A stretch of DNA of 64,000 nt from Klebsiella pneumoniae (GTDB lineage Bacteria > Myxococcota_A > UBA796 > SXON01). Shown here one piece after another: positions 32,613 through 44,000 of this stretch (position 1 is its first letter; every line of letters starts with the position of its first letter). The notes under the pieces were generated by a model, which was given only the letters and a program-made list of their open reading frames with translations, was not told the DNA's origin and made no database searches. Location: assembly GCA_945862325.1 (NCBI GenBank), contig CAMAXZ010000016.1, positions 23,911 to 87,910 of the forward strand, given 5' to 3'. The translations under genes and the position numbers were made by a program.

Positions 32613-35600
32613 TTCCGCGGCGCGGCCCCGACGACGAACCGCCCGGCGGCGGTACGGCCGAACGTCTCGGGCGCGTACATCTCTTCGATCGTGGCGGCGG
32701 GCTGCGCATAGTCGCCGGGGGTGGTCGCGCGCACGACGTACGAGAGGACGTGGACGCCCGCCGGCACCTGCGAGGCGTAGTACGCGACGCGGTCGTCGTG
32801 CAGCTCGCGGCGGTTGAACACCCAGGTGGAGAACCAGCGGGGCGCGTCGTCCATGGTGTCGCCGGTGTCCCAATTGCGGCGCCCCGTGTCGGCCGGCCCG
32901 CCCGGCCCGCGCGCCGTGGTGGCGAACGAAGTGTCCACGGGCTCGAGGCCCGCGGGCAGCCAGTCCACCAGGGCGACGTCATAGCGATCGACCGGGGTCG
33001 TGACGCGCAGGGAGACCCGCATGAGGGCGCCGCTGGTGACCGCGCCCTCCTTGCCGTCGCCTTCGAGGAGCTCGTAGGTTCGCACGAGGGTGAAGCCCTC
33101 GTCGCGCGGCGGGAGCTCCGGCAAGGCGTACGCGAGCCGGGCCTCGTAGTAGGCCCGACCGCCCTGAGCGGCGATCGTCAACGGGGCCGTCGACACGTCG
33201 CTCATCGGGAGGCGCGCGCGGGCGCGGCCACCAACCCCGAGGTCCTGCCCGAGGAGCTCCTTCGCGCCGAGGCTCACCGTGGCGCGCACCGCGCCGGTCT
33301 CGTAGCGACGCGCGTACTCGGACAGGGCGAGCATCGCCTCCGCGGTGGTGTAGGTGTTCTGCCAGCGCCCCTTGCGACGCGCCTGGACGAGGTGCGCGGC
33401 GAGCCGCGGCACGAGCGCGTTGTCCGGGTCCGACGCGAGCATCCCGCGGAGCAGCGCGGAGGTCGGCAGGTCGTCGCCGTACCACAGGGCGCGCCAGAGG
33501 CCGGCGTCCCGCTCGACGAGCGCGGCGCGGGTGGGCTCGACGTGCACCGCGGCGAGGAGGTCCTGCGTGAGGGCTCGCGTCCGGGCGTCCGCGCCCGTGG
33601 TGCGCCCGATCGCCTCGAGGAGCTGGGCGCGGGCATGGTTGGGCAGGGCGGCGCGCCGCTCCCACGCGCGGCTGTTGAACGCCGCGTCGCCCCGTCCCGC
33701 GCGCGCGAGCGACAGGGCCGCCCGAGCCCGCGCGGCGTGGAGCGCTTCCTCCGACCAGCCCTCGGGTGGGCGCTCCTCGCCCGACACGAACCGGCGCACG
33801 TAGCGGACGAGCGCGTCGATCGTCGCGTCGGGCACGTCGTGCCCGCGCTGGCGCGCGTCGACCAGCACCTCCAGCGCGTACGCCGACGCGGGGCCATAGG
33901 CCCATGCGTCGCCGGGCCAGTAGGCGAACCCGCCGGACGCCGTGCGGAACAGCGGCATCCGGGCGAGGCCGGCGCGGATGTACCCGTCGAGGGTCGCGTC
34001 CGGGACGGACGTGCCCGCCTTCGCGCCGAGCTCGCGCGCGAGGAGCGCCACGCGGAGGGCGCTGCCCGTCTGTTCGAGGCAGCCGTGCGGATAGTCGAGC
34101 AGGTAGCTCAACGACGCGCCGGACCCCACCAGCGCCGACGCGGACACTTCGACGTCGAGCCCGCCGATGCCGGAGAGCGCGGTCGGCGGCACCGTGACGC
34201 TCTCTTGCGCGCTCGAGGTCGTGGATCCCGCGCTCGCGACGACCTCTTGCGGCAACGGCTCGGACACCGGCACCGACACCTCGACCGCGTCGCGGTGCCC
34301 GCCGCCGGACACCTCGAATCGGAACGCGACGTCCTTGCCTGTGAACGTGGTGATCGCGAAAGGCACTTCGAGCGCGCCGCCCGCCGGGACCGTCACCTTG
34401 CGAGGGGCGCCGTTGAGCGTGGCGCCTGTCGCGGTGGCCGCGACGTCCACGCTCATGCCCGCCTCGGTGTTGTTGTGCACGACGATGCCGGCGAGCGCGC
34501 GATCGCCCGTGCGGAAGAAGCGCGGCAGCGCCGGGCGCGCGATGAGCGGGCGGTTGACGCGAAGCTCCGACGCCGCCTTTCCGAAGGCGCTCGCGCCGTC
34601 GTCCACCACCGCCATGATGCGGAAGGTGGTCAGGTTGTCGGGCAGCGTGAACCGGTGGGTGAGCGTGCCGTCGGGACCGGTACGAAGCGATGGGGCCCAG
34701 AGCGGCGTCGTCTCGAAGAGGCGACGGGCGTCACCATCGGAGGCGCCGCCACCGCCGCCCGTCTCGCCGCCTTTGGCGAGCATCGTCGCGCGGTCGTACA
34801 CGGCGATGCGGTTGTCCGCGGTGAGCACCGACAGCCCACGCTTGGCGTAGAAGCTCGCGTGCGGGTCCGGGGTCTCGTACGCGGTCAGCGAGAGGACGCC
34901 GTGGTCCACCGCCCAAAGGGTGACGCGCGCGCCGGCCAACGGCTTGCCGCGGCGCGCGACCTTGGCGGTGACCACGACCTCGTCGCGTGGCGCGTAGGCG
35001 TCGCGGTCGGACGCGACGGTGACGTCCAGCACGGCTTCGGAAGGATCGACGTCGATCGGCAGGAGCCCATACCAGGCGGAGGGGTTTCCGGCGTCGGGCG
35101 TACCGGGCTTGCCCATGCCGTCGACCGCGAGCACCGACACGAAGGCGTTCGGCATCATCTCGGCCGTGATCGGCACCGTCAGGGTGTCGCTCGTGGACGC
35201 GAGCGTGACGACCTTGCGCGACCAGACCCCGGCGCGCTCGACCGTGACGAGCGCGCGCATGCCGCGCTTCGGGCTCCGCACGAGGATCTTCGCGGTGTCC
35301 CCAGGCGCGTAACGCTTCTTGTCCGCGCTGAGCTCCAGCCGCCGCGCGTCGGAGCGCGCCCACGACACGTCGTCGCCGCCCGACACCCACACGCCCGTCT
35401 CGGCGGTCGTCGCCCGGCCCGCGGCGTCCTTCGCGTCGGCGCGCACGACGAACCAGCCGCCCTTCGTGGGGGTGAACGCCCAGCGCGACCCGGCCTTCGC
35501 CGTGCGCACCGTCTCCGTCGCGGCGGGCTCGTCCTTCGGGGTGGACACCCAGCGCCAGGTTCCGTCCATCGACTTCTCACGCACGGTGTCCCACGTGCGC

Positions 35601-38218
35601 CGCACCGCGGTGAGGGTGACCGCGGTGTTCGCGACGCCTTCGCCCTCAGGGGTCACGAACGCGACCTCGACCTCGACCGGCGCCCCGGCCGTGCCGATCG
35701 ACGATGGGGCCCGGATGGCGGCGTACGCGTCCGCCGCGTGCACGGGTACCGACGCGCGGTTCGACAGCTCCTGGCGTTCGACGTCGGTCACGCTGGCTTC
35801 GACCCAGTAGGTGTACGGGCGGGTGATCTCCGCCGCGGGGATCGCCTGCGTGACCTTGAGCTGGCCTTGCGCGTCGAGCTTCGCCGTGCCGCTCGACAGG
35901 CTCGTGTAGGCGGACGCGCCGTCGGACCACTCACCGTCGGCAGGAAGGCGCTCGAAGCTCCAGCCATCCCAGCCATTCGGCGCGATCGTCAGCGCGTCCC
36001 GCCACGCGGACCACTTCGCGGCGGCGCCGGCCATCGGTGTGCCGAAGAGGTAGCGGGCGGTGACGGTGGCCGTCAGATCCTGGCCGGCGCGAAGGGCCTT
36101 CGGCGCCACGACGTCGAGCCGGAACGCCGGCGGGCGGTAGGCGCGCACGGGGATGCCGACGTAGGTGGAGGCCGCGCCGACGCTGACGCGCAAGGCGTAT
36201 TCGCCGGGTGCGCCGTCGGTGGGGAGCGGCACGTCGACCGCCCACGCGCCGTTGGCGTCGAGCTCGCCGAGGCCCTCGGAGAGACGCGCGCCGTTGGCGT
36301 CGTCGAAGGTCCAGGAGAGCGCCCGCGCCTGCGGGGCGCGGAGGCCGTCGTCGGAGCGCTCGCGCGCGAGCAGCTGGACGTGGGCGGTCTCTCCTTTGCG
36401 GTAGACGCCCCGGTCGGTGAACGCATAGAGCTGGGCGCTCGTTTGTTCCGGGTCGAACCAGCCGTACGCGCCGAAGTCGTACGGCTGCATCCCGTCGCTC
36501 CACGAGTGGCGGGTGAGCGCGACGTCGGCGCCCTGCTCGACCACCGCCCAGAGCGGGTCGGACCAGGAGGACCAGCCATCCGGGACGAGGTCGCCCTCGG
36601 CCCACGCGAGCCCGTCGGGCCCCGTCGTGCCCGTCCACACCACCGCTCCGCCGCGCACGAGGCGCACCGTGGCGCCGCCCACCGCGGAGGCGTCGCTCAG
36701 CCGCGTGACCCAGATCGCGGCGCCGTCCGGCGCGAGCTTGAGCGTCGTGCCGAGGTCGGTGACCTGCAGGAGGCCGTCGGTCGGCCAACCGTCGGCGTGG
36801 TCGCCGAAGAGCTCGGGCGCGGTGGCGTGGATGCGCACCATGCCGCGGCCCTCGGTGAGGTACGGCGCGAGGTCGAGCTCGTGGAGCGCCGCGACGTTGT
36901 CGCGGCGGCCGGGAAGCCGCGTGACCACCGCGCCGTCGAGGTCGCGTTCGGTCCAGGTCTCTTCGAGTTGCCGATCGAGGGCGAACGTCATCGGGTCGAT
37001 GCGCTCGACCGCGACCTGCAGCGACGACAGGTTGCGGTGGCGGATCGGCACCGTGGTGCCCGACGTGGCCGGGAGTACGGTGAACGCCACGGGCGCGTCG
37101 ACGAAGCTGTCCGCGTCGCCGGTGGTGAAGCTCCACGTGCGGCCATCGCCGATCGTCTGGCCGTGGATGTCCGTGATCCCCGGATCGACCGTGACCGTGT
37201 AGCGCGTGCGCGGGAGCAGGCGGGTCCAGTGGCCCCAGCTCTCGGACTCGTAGCTGCCGGCGGGGTTCCAGCCGTCCGGCGGCGCGGGCGATACGTGCAC
37301 CTTCTTCGCCACCTGTTCGGCGGAGACGGGGGTGGTGAAGCGGAGGCCGATGGTCGAGTCGGTGTCGACCATGTCGCCGAGCGGGCGCGTGTCGACGAAC
37401 GCCGCCGGGGGGTAGGTGCGGAACGCCACGCGCTGCGCTTCGGCGAGCCCCAGAGGGCCGCCGGCGCCGCGGAGCCCCGCGTCGAGCACCAGCTCGTACG
37501 CCGTGTCCGGCGCGAGCGCGGCGTCGACGCGGAGCACCTCGGGGCGGTCCTGCTTGCCTTCGGCGCGGCGCAGCGTGGTCTTGACGTCGCGGCCGTCGGC
37601 CGTCCGAACGCGGATCGCGCCGGTGGCGCGGTTGAGGTCCATCGCCTGGTTGAAGCGCAGCACGATCGGGGTCTTCGGGTCCCAATTGGCGTGGCCGTCG
37701 GTGGGCTCGGACCGCACCAGCGCGGGACGCTCGGTGCCGAAGCTCCAGGACAGCGCCGTGGTCAGGGTGCTGCCGTCGAGCGCGGCGGTGCCGGCGGGCA
37801 CCTCGCACGTGTACTCCGTGCCCATCGGGAAGCGGTTGTCTTCGGGGATGAGCACGGCGGTGGAGGTGCCGGCCCAGCGCGCGCGCCCGCCGACCTCTGG
37901 CGAGCAGCGGATGGGCACCTTGGAGGCCGAGGCGTCGAGGTCCGAGAGCGCCACCATCGGCCGATCGAACACGACGGCGACCTGGGACGGGTCGCGGTCG
38001 GCGCCCTCCGGCGCGAGCGCGAGCACCCGGAGCGAGCCCTCGGAGGCGACGGGCGGGGCGACGAGCTCCCCGGGCCGCAAGCTCGGGATCTCGGGAGCCA
38101 TCTCGACCTGGGCCACCCCGACCGTCGACGCCGGCGCCGAGAACACCAGCGCCTCGAGCTGCGCCGCGTCGTCGGGAAAAAAGTACGAGCATGCGAGCAG
38201 CGGAAGCACGAGGAGCAT
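32609..38218 (-). CDS. yfhM: Bacterial alpha-2-macroglobulin lipoprotein
   Basis: An 1869-residue lipoprotein (MLLVLPLLAC, lipobox LLAC) with the bacterial alpha-2-macroglobulin plan. N-terminal Ig-like and MG domains come first, a bait region lies near the middle, and the thioester motif CLEQ at about 1380-1383 sits inside YPHGCLEQTGSAL. A helical thioester domain and C-terminal receptor-like domains follow. It traps invading proteases in the periplasm and works with PBP1C, which repairs the wall. The intact Cys and Gln suggest a working thioester. The ATG is preceded by AGAGGT. A 73-bp gap separates it from the DUF2817 gene on the same strand. Confidence 0.95.
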   Translation of the reverse strand: MLLVLPLLACSYFFPDDAAQLEALVFSAPASTVGVAQVEMAPEIPSLRPGELVAPPVASEGSLRVLALAPEGADRDPSQVAVVFDRPMVALSDLDASASKVPIRCSPEVGGRARWAGTSTAVLIPEDNRFPMGTEYTCEVPAGTAALDGSTLTTALSWSFGTERPALVRSEPTDGHANWDPKTPIVLRFNQAMDLNRATGAIRVRTADGRDVKTTLRRAEGKQDRPEVLRVDAALAPDTAYELVLDAGLRGAGGPLGLAEAQRVAFRTYPPAAFVDTRPLGDMVDTDSTIGLRFTTPVSAEQVAKKVHVSPAPPDGWNPAGSYESESWGHWTRLLPRTRYTVTVDPGITDIHGQTIGDGRTWSFTTGDADSFVDAPVAFTVLPATSGTTVPIRHRNLSSLQVAVERIDPMTFALDRQLEETWTERDLDGAVVTRLPGRRDNVAALHELDLAPYLTEGRGMVRIHATAPELFGDHADGWPTDGLLQVTDLGTTLKLAPDGAAIWVTRLSDASAVGGATVRLVRGGAVVWTGTTGPDGLAWAEGDLVPDGWSSWSDPLWAVVEQGADVALTRHSWSDGMQPYDFGAYGWFDPEQTSAQLYAFTDRGVYRKGETAHVQLLARERSDDGLRAPQARALSWTFDDANGARLSEGLGELDANGAWAVDVPLPTDGAPGEYALRVSVGAASTYVGIPVRAYRPPAFRLDVVAPKALRAGQDLTATVTARYLFGTPMAGAAAKWSAWRDALTIAPNGWDGWSFERLPADGEWSDGASAYTSLSSGTAKLDAQGQLKVTQAIPAAEITRPYTYWVEASVTDVERQELSNRASVPVHAADAYAAIRAPSSIGTAGAPVEVEVAFVTPEGEGVANTAVTLTAVRRTWDTVREKSMDGTWRWVSTPKDEPAATETVRTAKAGSRWAFTPTKGGWFVVRADAKDAAGRATTAETGVWVSGGDDVSWARSDARRLELSADKKRYAPGDTAKILVRSPKRGMRALVTVERAGVWSRKVVTLASTSDTLTVPITAEMMPNAFVSVLAVDGMGKPGTPDAGNPSAWYGLLPIDVDPSEAVLDVTVASDRDAYAPRDEVVVTAKVARRGKPLAGARVTLWAVDHGVLSLTAYETPDPHASFYAKRGLSVLTADNRIAVYDRATMLAKGGETGGGGGASDGDARRLFETTPLWAPSLRTGPDGTLTHRFTLPDNLTTFRIMAVVDDGASAFGKAASELRVNRPLIARPALPRFFRTGDRALAGIVVHNNTEAGMSVDVAATATGATLNGAPRKVTVPAGGALEVPFAITTFTGKDVAFRFEVSGGGHRDAVEVSVPVSEPLPQEVVASAGSTTSSAQESVTVPPTALSGIGGLDVEVSASALVGSGASLSYLLDYPHGCLEQTGSALRVALLARELGAKAGTSVPDATLDGYIRAGLARMPLFRTASGGFAYWPGDAWAYGPASAYALEVLVDARQRGHDVPDATIDALVRYVRRFVSGEERPPEGWSEEALHAARARAALSLARAGRGDAAFNSRAWERRAALPNHARAQLLEAIGRTTGADARTRALTQDLLAAVHVEPTRAALVERDAGLWRALWYGDDLPTSALLRGMLASDPDNALVPRLAAHLVQARRKGRWQNTYTTAEAMLALSEYARRYETGAVRATVSLGAKELLGQDLGVGGRARARLPMSDVSTAPLTIAAQGGRAYYEARLAYALPELPPRDEGFTLVRTYELLEGDGKEGAVTSGALMRVSLRVTTPVDRYDVALVDWLPAGLEPVDTSFATTARGPGGPADTGRRNWDTGDTMDDAPRWFSTWVFNRRELHDDRVAYYASQVPAGVHVLSYVVRATTPGDYAQPAATIEEMYAPETFGRTAAGRFVVGAAPRK

Positions 38219-38291
38219 TCGGACCTCTACGAGGGATGGGCGATGCAGGCCGCGTGCCTAACCGCGCGACCGGCCAAGAAATGGTCCGGCG

Positions 38292-39335
38292 TCAGTCCGT
38301 CGCGAGCAGGGCGTCCGCGGCGGTGCGCAGGGCGCGGGCGTGCGCGACGACGGCGCCGCGCCAGGCCGGATGATCCGGAGCGAACGCTTCCTTCAGCCCG
38401 ACCTTCGCCCAGTGGTCGAGCCGCGGGGCGCCCCAGTGGTGGAGCCGGTTCTCGGCGCGAAGGGCGAACAGGAGCGAGAGGCCGGACCAGGTTCCGAACT
38501 CGCAGATCAGCGCGTCGTACCGGCAGTTCGTGACCCGGCGCTCGAGCTCGCGGATGAGGCTGCCCCGGATCGAGTACGCCTCCGCGTCGGAGCGGTCCCA
38601 GGTGCGGACGTTCGGGCCGAACGCCGCCTTCGCCCGGCTCACCCGCGCGGGATCGGGATCGCTCTCCAGCACGAGGGTCCGGGCCGCGAACTGGCCGAGC
38701 CCGCTGTGGAGGTCGATGTGCGCGACGCGCTCGCGGCCGGACAGCTCGCGCTCGAGGAACGGCAGGAGCGCCGCCGGCTCGGGTTGGAGGCACGCGCCGC
38801 CATGAAACAGCCCTTGGGGGTGGGTGTACTGGCCGCCGAGCAAGGCGTTCTTGAGGGCGCCCCATCCGTGCCGCGCCACGAGCAGGGCGAGCTGGGGATA
38901 GACCAGCTCAAAGCTGGTGGGTGGGCTCTTTGGGTTGAGCAGCGGGTCGAGGAGCGCGTACGCCGGGTCGGCCCCCTCGTACGCCTCGTCCGGCGCGAGG
39001 CAGTTCCGGTTGAGGTCCACGTTCGCGGCGTTCACACGGCGGAGGTTCGCCATGCCCCACGGATTCACGACGTGGATCCAAAGGGTGGGGTGCGCGGCGC
39101 GGTCCTGCGCCAGCATGTCGAGCTGCGCCGCGCTGCCGCCGAAGCCTTCGACGCCGTGCACGCCGCTCGTGAACACCGCCACGCGGCGGCCGTCCGGGTC
39201 GCCTGTCCAGGCCCAGTCGATCGTGTGCCCGTCCGGGAGCTCGAGCGCGCCGGAGGGCCGACCGCGGACCGCGGCGCGGAAGCGCGCGCGGGCGGCCTCC
39301 CAGTCGGGCGAGAATATGCCGTTGGTGTCGGACAT
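38292..39335 (-). CDS. DUF2817 / M14-like metallopeptidase
   Basis: A 347-residue cytoplasmic-looking protein (no signal peptide) of the DUF2817 family, related to M14 zinc carboxypeptidases. The metal-site candidates are HGVEGFGG (His and Glu, at about residues 60-67) and DLHSGLGQ further on. DLNRNC and ICEFGTWSG, with a possible catalytic Glu, are also typical. The substrate is unknown; family members are thought to cleave peptides or amide bonds. It is divergent from the glycosyltransferase gene at 39362, with only 26 bp between them, so they may share promoter space. Confidence 0.87.
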   Translation of the reverse strand: MSDTNGIFSPDWEAARARFRAAVRGRPSGALELPDGHTIDWAWTGDPDGRRVAVFTSGVHGVEGFGGSAAQLDMLAQDRAAHPTLWIHVVNPWGMANLRRVNAANVDLNRNCLAPDEAYEGADPAYALLDPLLNPKSPPTSFELVYPQLALLVARHGWGALKNALLGGQYTHPQGLFHGGACLQPEPAALLPFLERELSGRERVAHIDLHSGLGQFAARTLVLESDPDPARVSRAKAAFGPNVRTWDRSDAEAYSIRGSLIRELERRVTNCRYDALICEFGTWSGLSLLFALRAENRLHHWGAPRLDHWAKVGLKEAFAPDHPAWRGAVVAHARALRTAADALLATD

Positions 39336-39361
39336 GACGCGAATGATAGCGGAGGCGGCCC

Positions 39362-40066
39362 ATGCTCAGCGCCGCCATCATCTGCCGCGACGAGGCCGAT
39401 CGCATCGAAGACGCGATCCGCTCGGTCGCGTTCGCCGACGAGTGCGTGGTGCTCGACAGTGGCAGCCGCGACGACACCGTGGCGCGCGCGCGCGCGCTCG
39501 GGGCCCGGGTGATCGAGACGGACTGGCCGGGGTTCGTGGCGCAGAAGAACCGCGCGCTCGCGGCGTGCCGCGGCGAGTGGGTGCTGTCGATCGACGCCGA
39601 CGAGCGCGTGACGCCGGCGCTCCGTGACGAGGTGCTCGCCGCCGTCGCGACCGGCGACGCGCACGGCTACCGCGTGCCTCGTCGCAACTTCTGGCTCGGT
39701 CACCGACTGACGGCCGGCCACTGGTATCCGGACCGCAAGCTCCGCCTCGCACGCCGTGAACGCGCCCGCTGGGAGGGCGAAGACCCGCACGACGTCCTCG
39801 TGGTCGACGGCCCCGTGAAGGACCTTCGGGCGGACCTGAACCACGTGCCCTACCGCTCCCTCGCCGAGCACCTCGCGACCATCGACCGGTACTCGGCGCT
39901 CGGGGCGCGCCGAGGGACGGTGCTCGACATCCTGCTGCGTCCATCCTGGCACTTCGTGAGCGGGTACCTCGTGCGCGGCGGGTTCCGTGACGGGGTGGCC
40001 GGGCTCGTGGTCCATGCGCTCGGCGCGCTCCACGTGCTGCTGCGCTGGTCGAGAGGGTACTTGTGA
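39362..40066 (+). CDS. Glycosyltransferase family 2 (WaaE/KdtX-like)
   Basis: A 234-residue protein with the GT2 fold. The start ICRDEADRIEDAIRSV is followed by LDSGSRDDT (32-39) and the DxD-type SIDADERV (78-80), which binds the nucleotide-sugar and metal. A cluster WYPDRKLRLARR and ENDPHDVL-like acidic loop follow, with a hydrophobic C-terminus that may touch the membrane. WaaE/KdtX family members add a glucose to the LPS core. GGAGG lies upstream of the ATG. It is the first gene of a tightly overlapping operon with a second glycosyltransferase and PBP1A. Confidence 0.88.
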   Translation: MLSAAIICRDEADRIEDAIRSVAFADECVVLDSGSRDDTVARARALGARVIETDWPGFVAQKNRALAACRGEWVLSIDADERVTPALRDEVLAAVATGDAHGYRVPRRNFWLGHRLTAGHWYPDRKLRLARRERARWEGEDPHDVLVVDGPVKDLRADLNHVPYRSLAEHLATIDRYSALGARRGTVLDILLRPSWHFVSGYLVRGGFRDGVAGLVVHALGALHVLLRWSRGYL

Positions 40067-41088
40067 ACGGGCTGAGGGTCGCGCTCGTGCACCGACGGTT
40101 CACGACGAACGGCGGCACCGAGCGATGGGTGGTGGGCTTCGCGCGGTGGCTGGTTCGGCAGGGCCACGCCCCGACGGTGCTGTGCAACGAGATCCGCGAC
40201 GATCTTCGGTCGGAGCCGGGGGTGACCTTCGTGCGCCTGCCGATGCTGCGGGCCTTCAAGCACGTGTCGCTGTGGTGGTCGGCGCGGCGGGCGCTCGCCG
40301 CGGCGTCGTTCGACGTCGTCATGGGCTTCGGGCGGACCACCGGCCACGACGTGTTTCGCGCGGGCGGCGGCAGCCACGCCGACGCGCTTCGCAGGATGTA
40401 CCCGGTTCGTCGGTGGGTCTCACCGAAGGCCTGGGTGGAGACCGCCTTGGATCGCGCCGCGGTGCGCGGCGCTCGGATCTGCATCGCGAACTCCCGGCTC
40501 GGCGCCGAGGGGCTGCGGCGCGACTACGGGGCGCAGCGTGTCGAGGTGGTCTACAACGGGGTCGACCTCGAGCGGTTTCGACCCGACCCGGCGGCGCGCG
40601 CCCGCGTTCGGGCGGAGCTCGGGCTGGCGCGGCCGGTCGCCTGCTTCCTCGGCACGGGCTTCAGGCGCAAGGGCCTCGACGTTGCGATCGCGGCGTTGCC
40701 CGACGACTACACGCTGCTCGTGGTCGGTGGCGATCGCCCGTGGCGGGCGCCGCCGCGCGTGCGGTTCCTCGGCAGCCTTCGGGACCCGGAACGGGTCTTG
40801 CAGGGGGTGGACGCCATGATCCTCCCGACCCGCTACGACCCCTTCGCGAACGCGTGCCTCGAGGCGCTGGCGTGCGGCGTGCCGGCGCTGACGACGCCTT
40901 CGAACGGCGCCGCGGAGATCCTTCCGTTCCCGTGGATGGTCGCGTCGGACGCGGCCGGGTTCCGAGCCGGCCTGCGGCGCGCGGCCGCGGGCGACTGGTC
41001 CGAGGCGTGCCGCGCGGTCGCCGAGCGCCACACGACCGAGGCGTGCTACGGCCGCGCCTTCGAGCTGCTCCGGGAGGCGATGGGATGA
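40063..41088 (+). CDS. Glycosyltransferase family 4 (WaaG-like)
   Basis: A 341-residue GT-B fold protein. The N-terminal half has the RRFTTNGGTERW loop that binds the acceptor side. The C-terminal half has VVYNGVDLERFRPDP, FLGTGFRRKGLD and PTRYDPFANACLEALACGVPALT, where the Glu binds the nucleotide sugar. It resembles LPS core glucosyltransferase WaaG and is probably involved in LPS or other surface sugar synthesis. The GTG start overlaps the stop of the GT2 gene (GTGA at 40063), and its own stop overlaps the PBP1A start. Confidence 0.9.
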   Translation: MNGLRVALVHRRFTTNGGTERWVVGFARWLVRQGHAPTVLCNEIRDDLRSEPGVTFVRLPMLRAFKHVSLWWSARRALAAASFDVVMGFGRTTGHDVFRAGGGSHADALRRMYPVRRWVSPKAWVETALDRAAVRGARICIANSRLGAEGLRRDYGAQRVEVVYNGVDLERFRPDPAARARVRAELGLARPVACFLGTGFRRKGLDVAIAALPDDYTLLVVGGDRPWRAPPRVRFLGSLRDPERVLQGVDAMILPTRYDPFANACLEALACGVPALTTPSNGAAEILPFPWMVASDAAGFRAGLRRAAAGDWSEACRAVAERHTTEACYGRAFELLREAMG

Positions 41089-44000
41089 AGCGCGTCGTTC
41101 AGGCCGTCGGCCGCGCGTTGCGCTGGCTCGCCGTCGTGGTGGTCGTGCTCGGCGTGCCGACCGGCGTCGGCCTCGCGTGGGCGTACCAGCGCTACGTGGT
41201 CGACGACCCGGGGCCCGAGTTCACGCGTGACGCGATCCTCGGGATCATCGCCCAGGAGTCGCCGGTGTACTACCGCGACGGGGCGACGCGGATCGGCGTG
41301 TTCTTCGACGTCGAGCACCGCGCCTGGGTGCCGTGGAACGACATCCCGGAGGACTGGGTCCACGCCATCGTGGCGTCGGAGGACGGCGCCTTCTTCGAAC
41401 ATCCCGGCGTCTCCGCGAAGCACATCGTGCGCGCCGCGATTCAGAACGTGCGGGCGGGCCGGGTGGTGGCGGGGGGGAGCACCCTCACCCAACAGACGGC
41501 AAAGAACCTATTTTATCGTCCGGATCGCAGCGTTCGGAGCAAGCTGGTCGAGCTCGTGGACGCGCTGCGCCTCGAGGCGCACTTCTCGAAGGAGGAGATC
41601 CTCGAGTTCTACGCCAACCAGTTCCACGTGAGCGCGAACGGGCGTGGGCTCGGGATCGGCGCGCGGTACTTCTTCGACAAGGCTCCGCGTGAGCTCACGC
41701 TCAAGGAGTGCGCGTTCCTCGCCGGGCTCGTGAAGGCCCCTTCTCGGTACAACCCCTTCCTCGGGGAGAGCGAGGAGCGCCGGGCCGCGGCGCGCGCCGC
41801 CGCGGAGGATCGCACGGCCTACGTGCTCCGGCGCATGGTGGAGGAGGGGTACGTCCCGGCGCGCGAGCTGCCGGCGCTCCTCGCCGAGCCGCTCGTGTTC
41901 CGGCGCGGGGCGTTCCAGTACGACCGCTCGGTGATCATGGACGAGGTGCAGCGGGAGCTGGAGGAGCCGACGTTCATCGAGCTCTTCGAGCGCCTCGGCA
42001 TCTCCAACCCGTCGACCGCGGGCATCCAGATCGTCACCGGCATCGACCCCGCCGCGCAGATCGGCGCGCAGTACGCCCTTTGGCACCACCTCAGCGAGAT
42101 CGGTCCGGTGCTCGAGCGTGCGCCCGCGAAGGCGTGGCGCCTGCCCGACGACACCCCCGTGCCGGTCGCGCCGGGGCAGGCGCTCGTCCCGCGCTCGTTC
42201 CAGCCGGCCCGCGTCGAACGATGGGACGCTGACGGGCTCCGCCTCGACGTGGGCGGGCGGGTGTGTACGGTCGACGCGGCCGGGCTGCAACGCGTGGCGG
42301 ACATCGTGGCGCGCGCCCGCGTCGGCAGCCTGAGCGCTCGCGCCACGAGCGCCGATGTCGCCGCCGTCGAGGCCGCGCTTCCGGTCGGCGCCATCGTGAC
42401 CGCGAGCGTGCGCGAGGCCCGCGGCCGCGGGCTCGACCGTTGCGATGTCGAGCTTCGCCCGGAGCTCCAGGGCGCCGTGCTCGTGCTCGAGGACGGGATG
42501 GTGCGGGCCCTGGTCGGCGGCAACGACAACCGGAACTTCGATCGCGCGCTCTCCGCGCGCCGACAGTTCGGCAGCACCTGGAAGCCCGTGGTGTACGCCG
42601 CGGCGCTGCACCTCGGGTGGGAACCGACGGACATCCTCGATAACCGGCGGTCCGTGTTCCCGTTCCGGGGCACCTTCTACACGCCGCGCGCCGACCACGC
42701 GAGCGATCCGTGGGTGACGATGAGCCTCGCGGGCGCGCGTTCGGAGAACCTCGCGAGCGTGTGGCTGCTGGCGCGCCTCGTGGATCACCTGAACCCCGAG
42801 CAGCTCCGCCGCCTCGCGGAGCTCGTCGGGCTCGCCGCGCGCCCCGACGAGACGGCGAGCGGGTGGGTCGCGCGGCTGCGCGACGAGGAGGGCCTCCGCT
42901 CCACGCCGGAGATGCTCGAGCGTCGCGCGTTCACCCTCGCCAAGGACGACGTCCTCGGCGGGATCGCGTTCAGCGCGCACCCGAGCGACGCGGCGGCGGT
43001 GCGGTCCCTGCAACACGGGCACGGGTTCGCGGCGGAGCGCGCGCGCCTGTTGCGGGCATCCGCGGACGATCGCGCCGCGCGCCTCGAGCTGCTCGACCTC
43101 AACCTGCTCGACCTCGAGGAGGCCGTGCGCGCCTGCGCGCCCGACGCGTCCTTCTGCGGCCGTCCGCCGTGGACCGCCGCGCCGGAGCCCGCGGACCCGA
43201 GCGCGGTGGCGCCGCCGCCTGCGGTGCCCGAGCCCGCCGTGGAGCCGGCGGTCGTGCCGCTCGACGATCGCCTGGTGCACGGAGTGCTGCACGTCGCCAC
43301 GCTGAAGGCGCTCCGCGCCGCCGTCGACGCGCGGGTCACCGAGCTTCAGGGACGGGATCCGTGGGACCCGGAGCTTCTGGCGCTCGACCCTGACTTCCGC
43401 CAGCTCGTCGGGACACGGTATGTCGAGCGGCTCGCCGCGGCGTTCGGGGTCGCGGAGGACTTGCCGACCACGCTCGCCCTTCCGCTCGGCGTGGCGGACG
43501 TCACGCTCGGCGAGATGAGCGCGATCTATCAGGGGTTCCTGAGCGGTGCCCGGTACACGATCGACGGGCGCGGGTTTCGAGAGGGCTCCGTCCCAGGGAC
43601 CCGCGCCACCTTCGAGCTCCCGGCTCCGGGCGTCGGGCCAGGGCTGATCGCGGAGATCCGCGACGCACGGGGCAACGTCATCTATCGGGCGTCGACCCGC
43701 GCCGAGGCCGTGGCGGACCCCACCGCCGGTGCGCTGGTCGGCGACATCCTGCGCAATGTCGTGCGGGTGGGCACCGGGCGACGGGCGCGCGGCGCGGTGA
43801 CGGTCGCGGGGGCGCCGATCCCCCTCGCCGGCAAGACCGGCACCACGAACGATTGGCGCAACGCGGCGTTTCTCGGGTTCGCGCCGCGCACCACCACGGG
43901 GCCGCCCCGGTGGGGGGACGCCTACACCGTGGGCGTGTACGTCGGCTACGACGACAATCGCGCGATGCGACGCGGAGCGGTGCGCATCCAGGGAGCGAAC

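Noticed and set aside
32750..38533. 1927-codon plus-strand open frame opposite the alpha-2-macroglobulin gene
   Set aside because: The opposite strand encodes a clear alpha-2-macroglobulin with CLEQ thioester; this frame has no recognisable domain and is Arg/Gly/Ala-rich noise.
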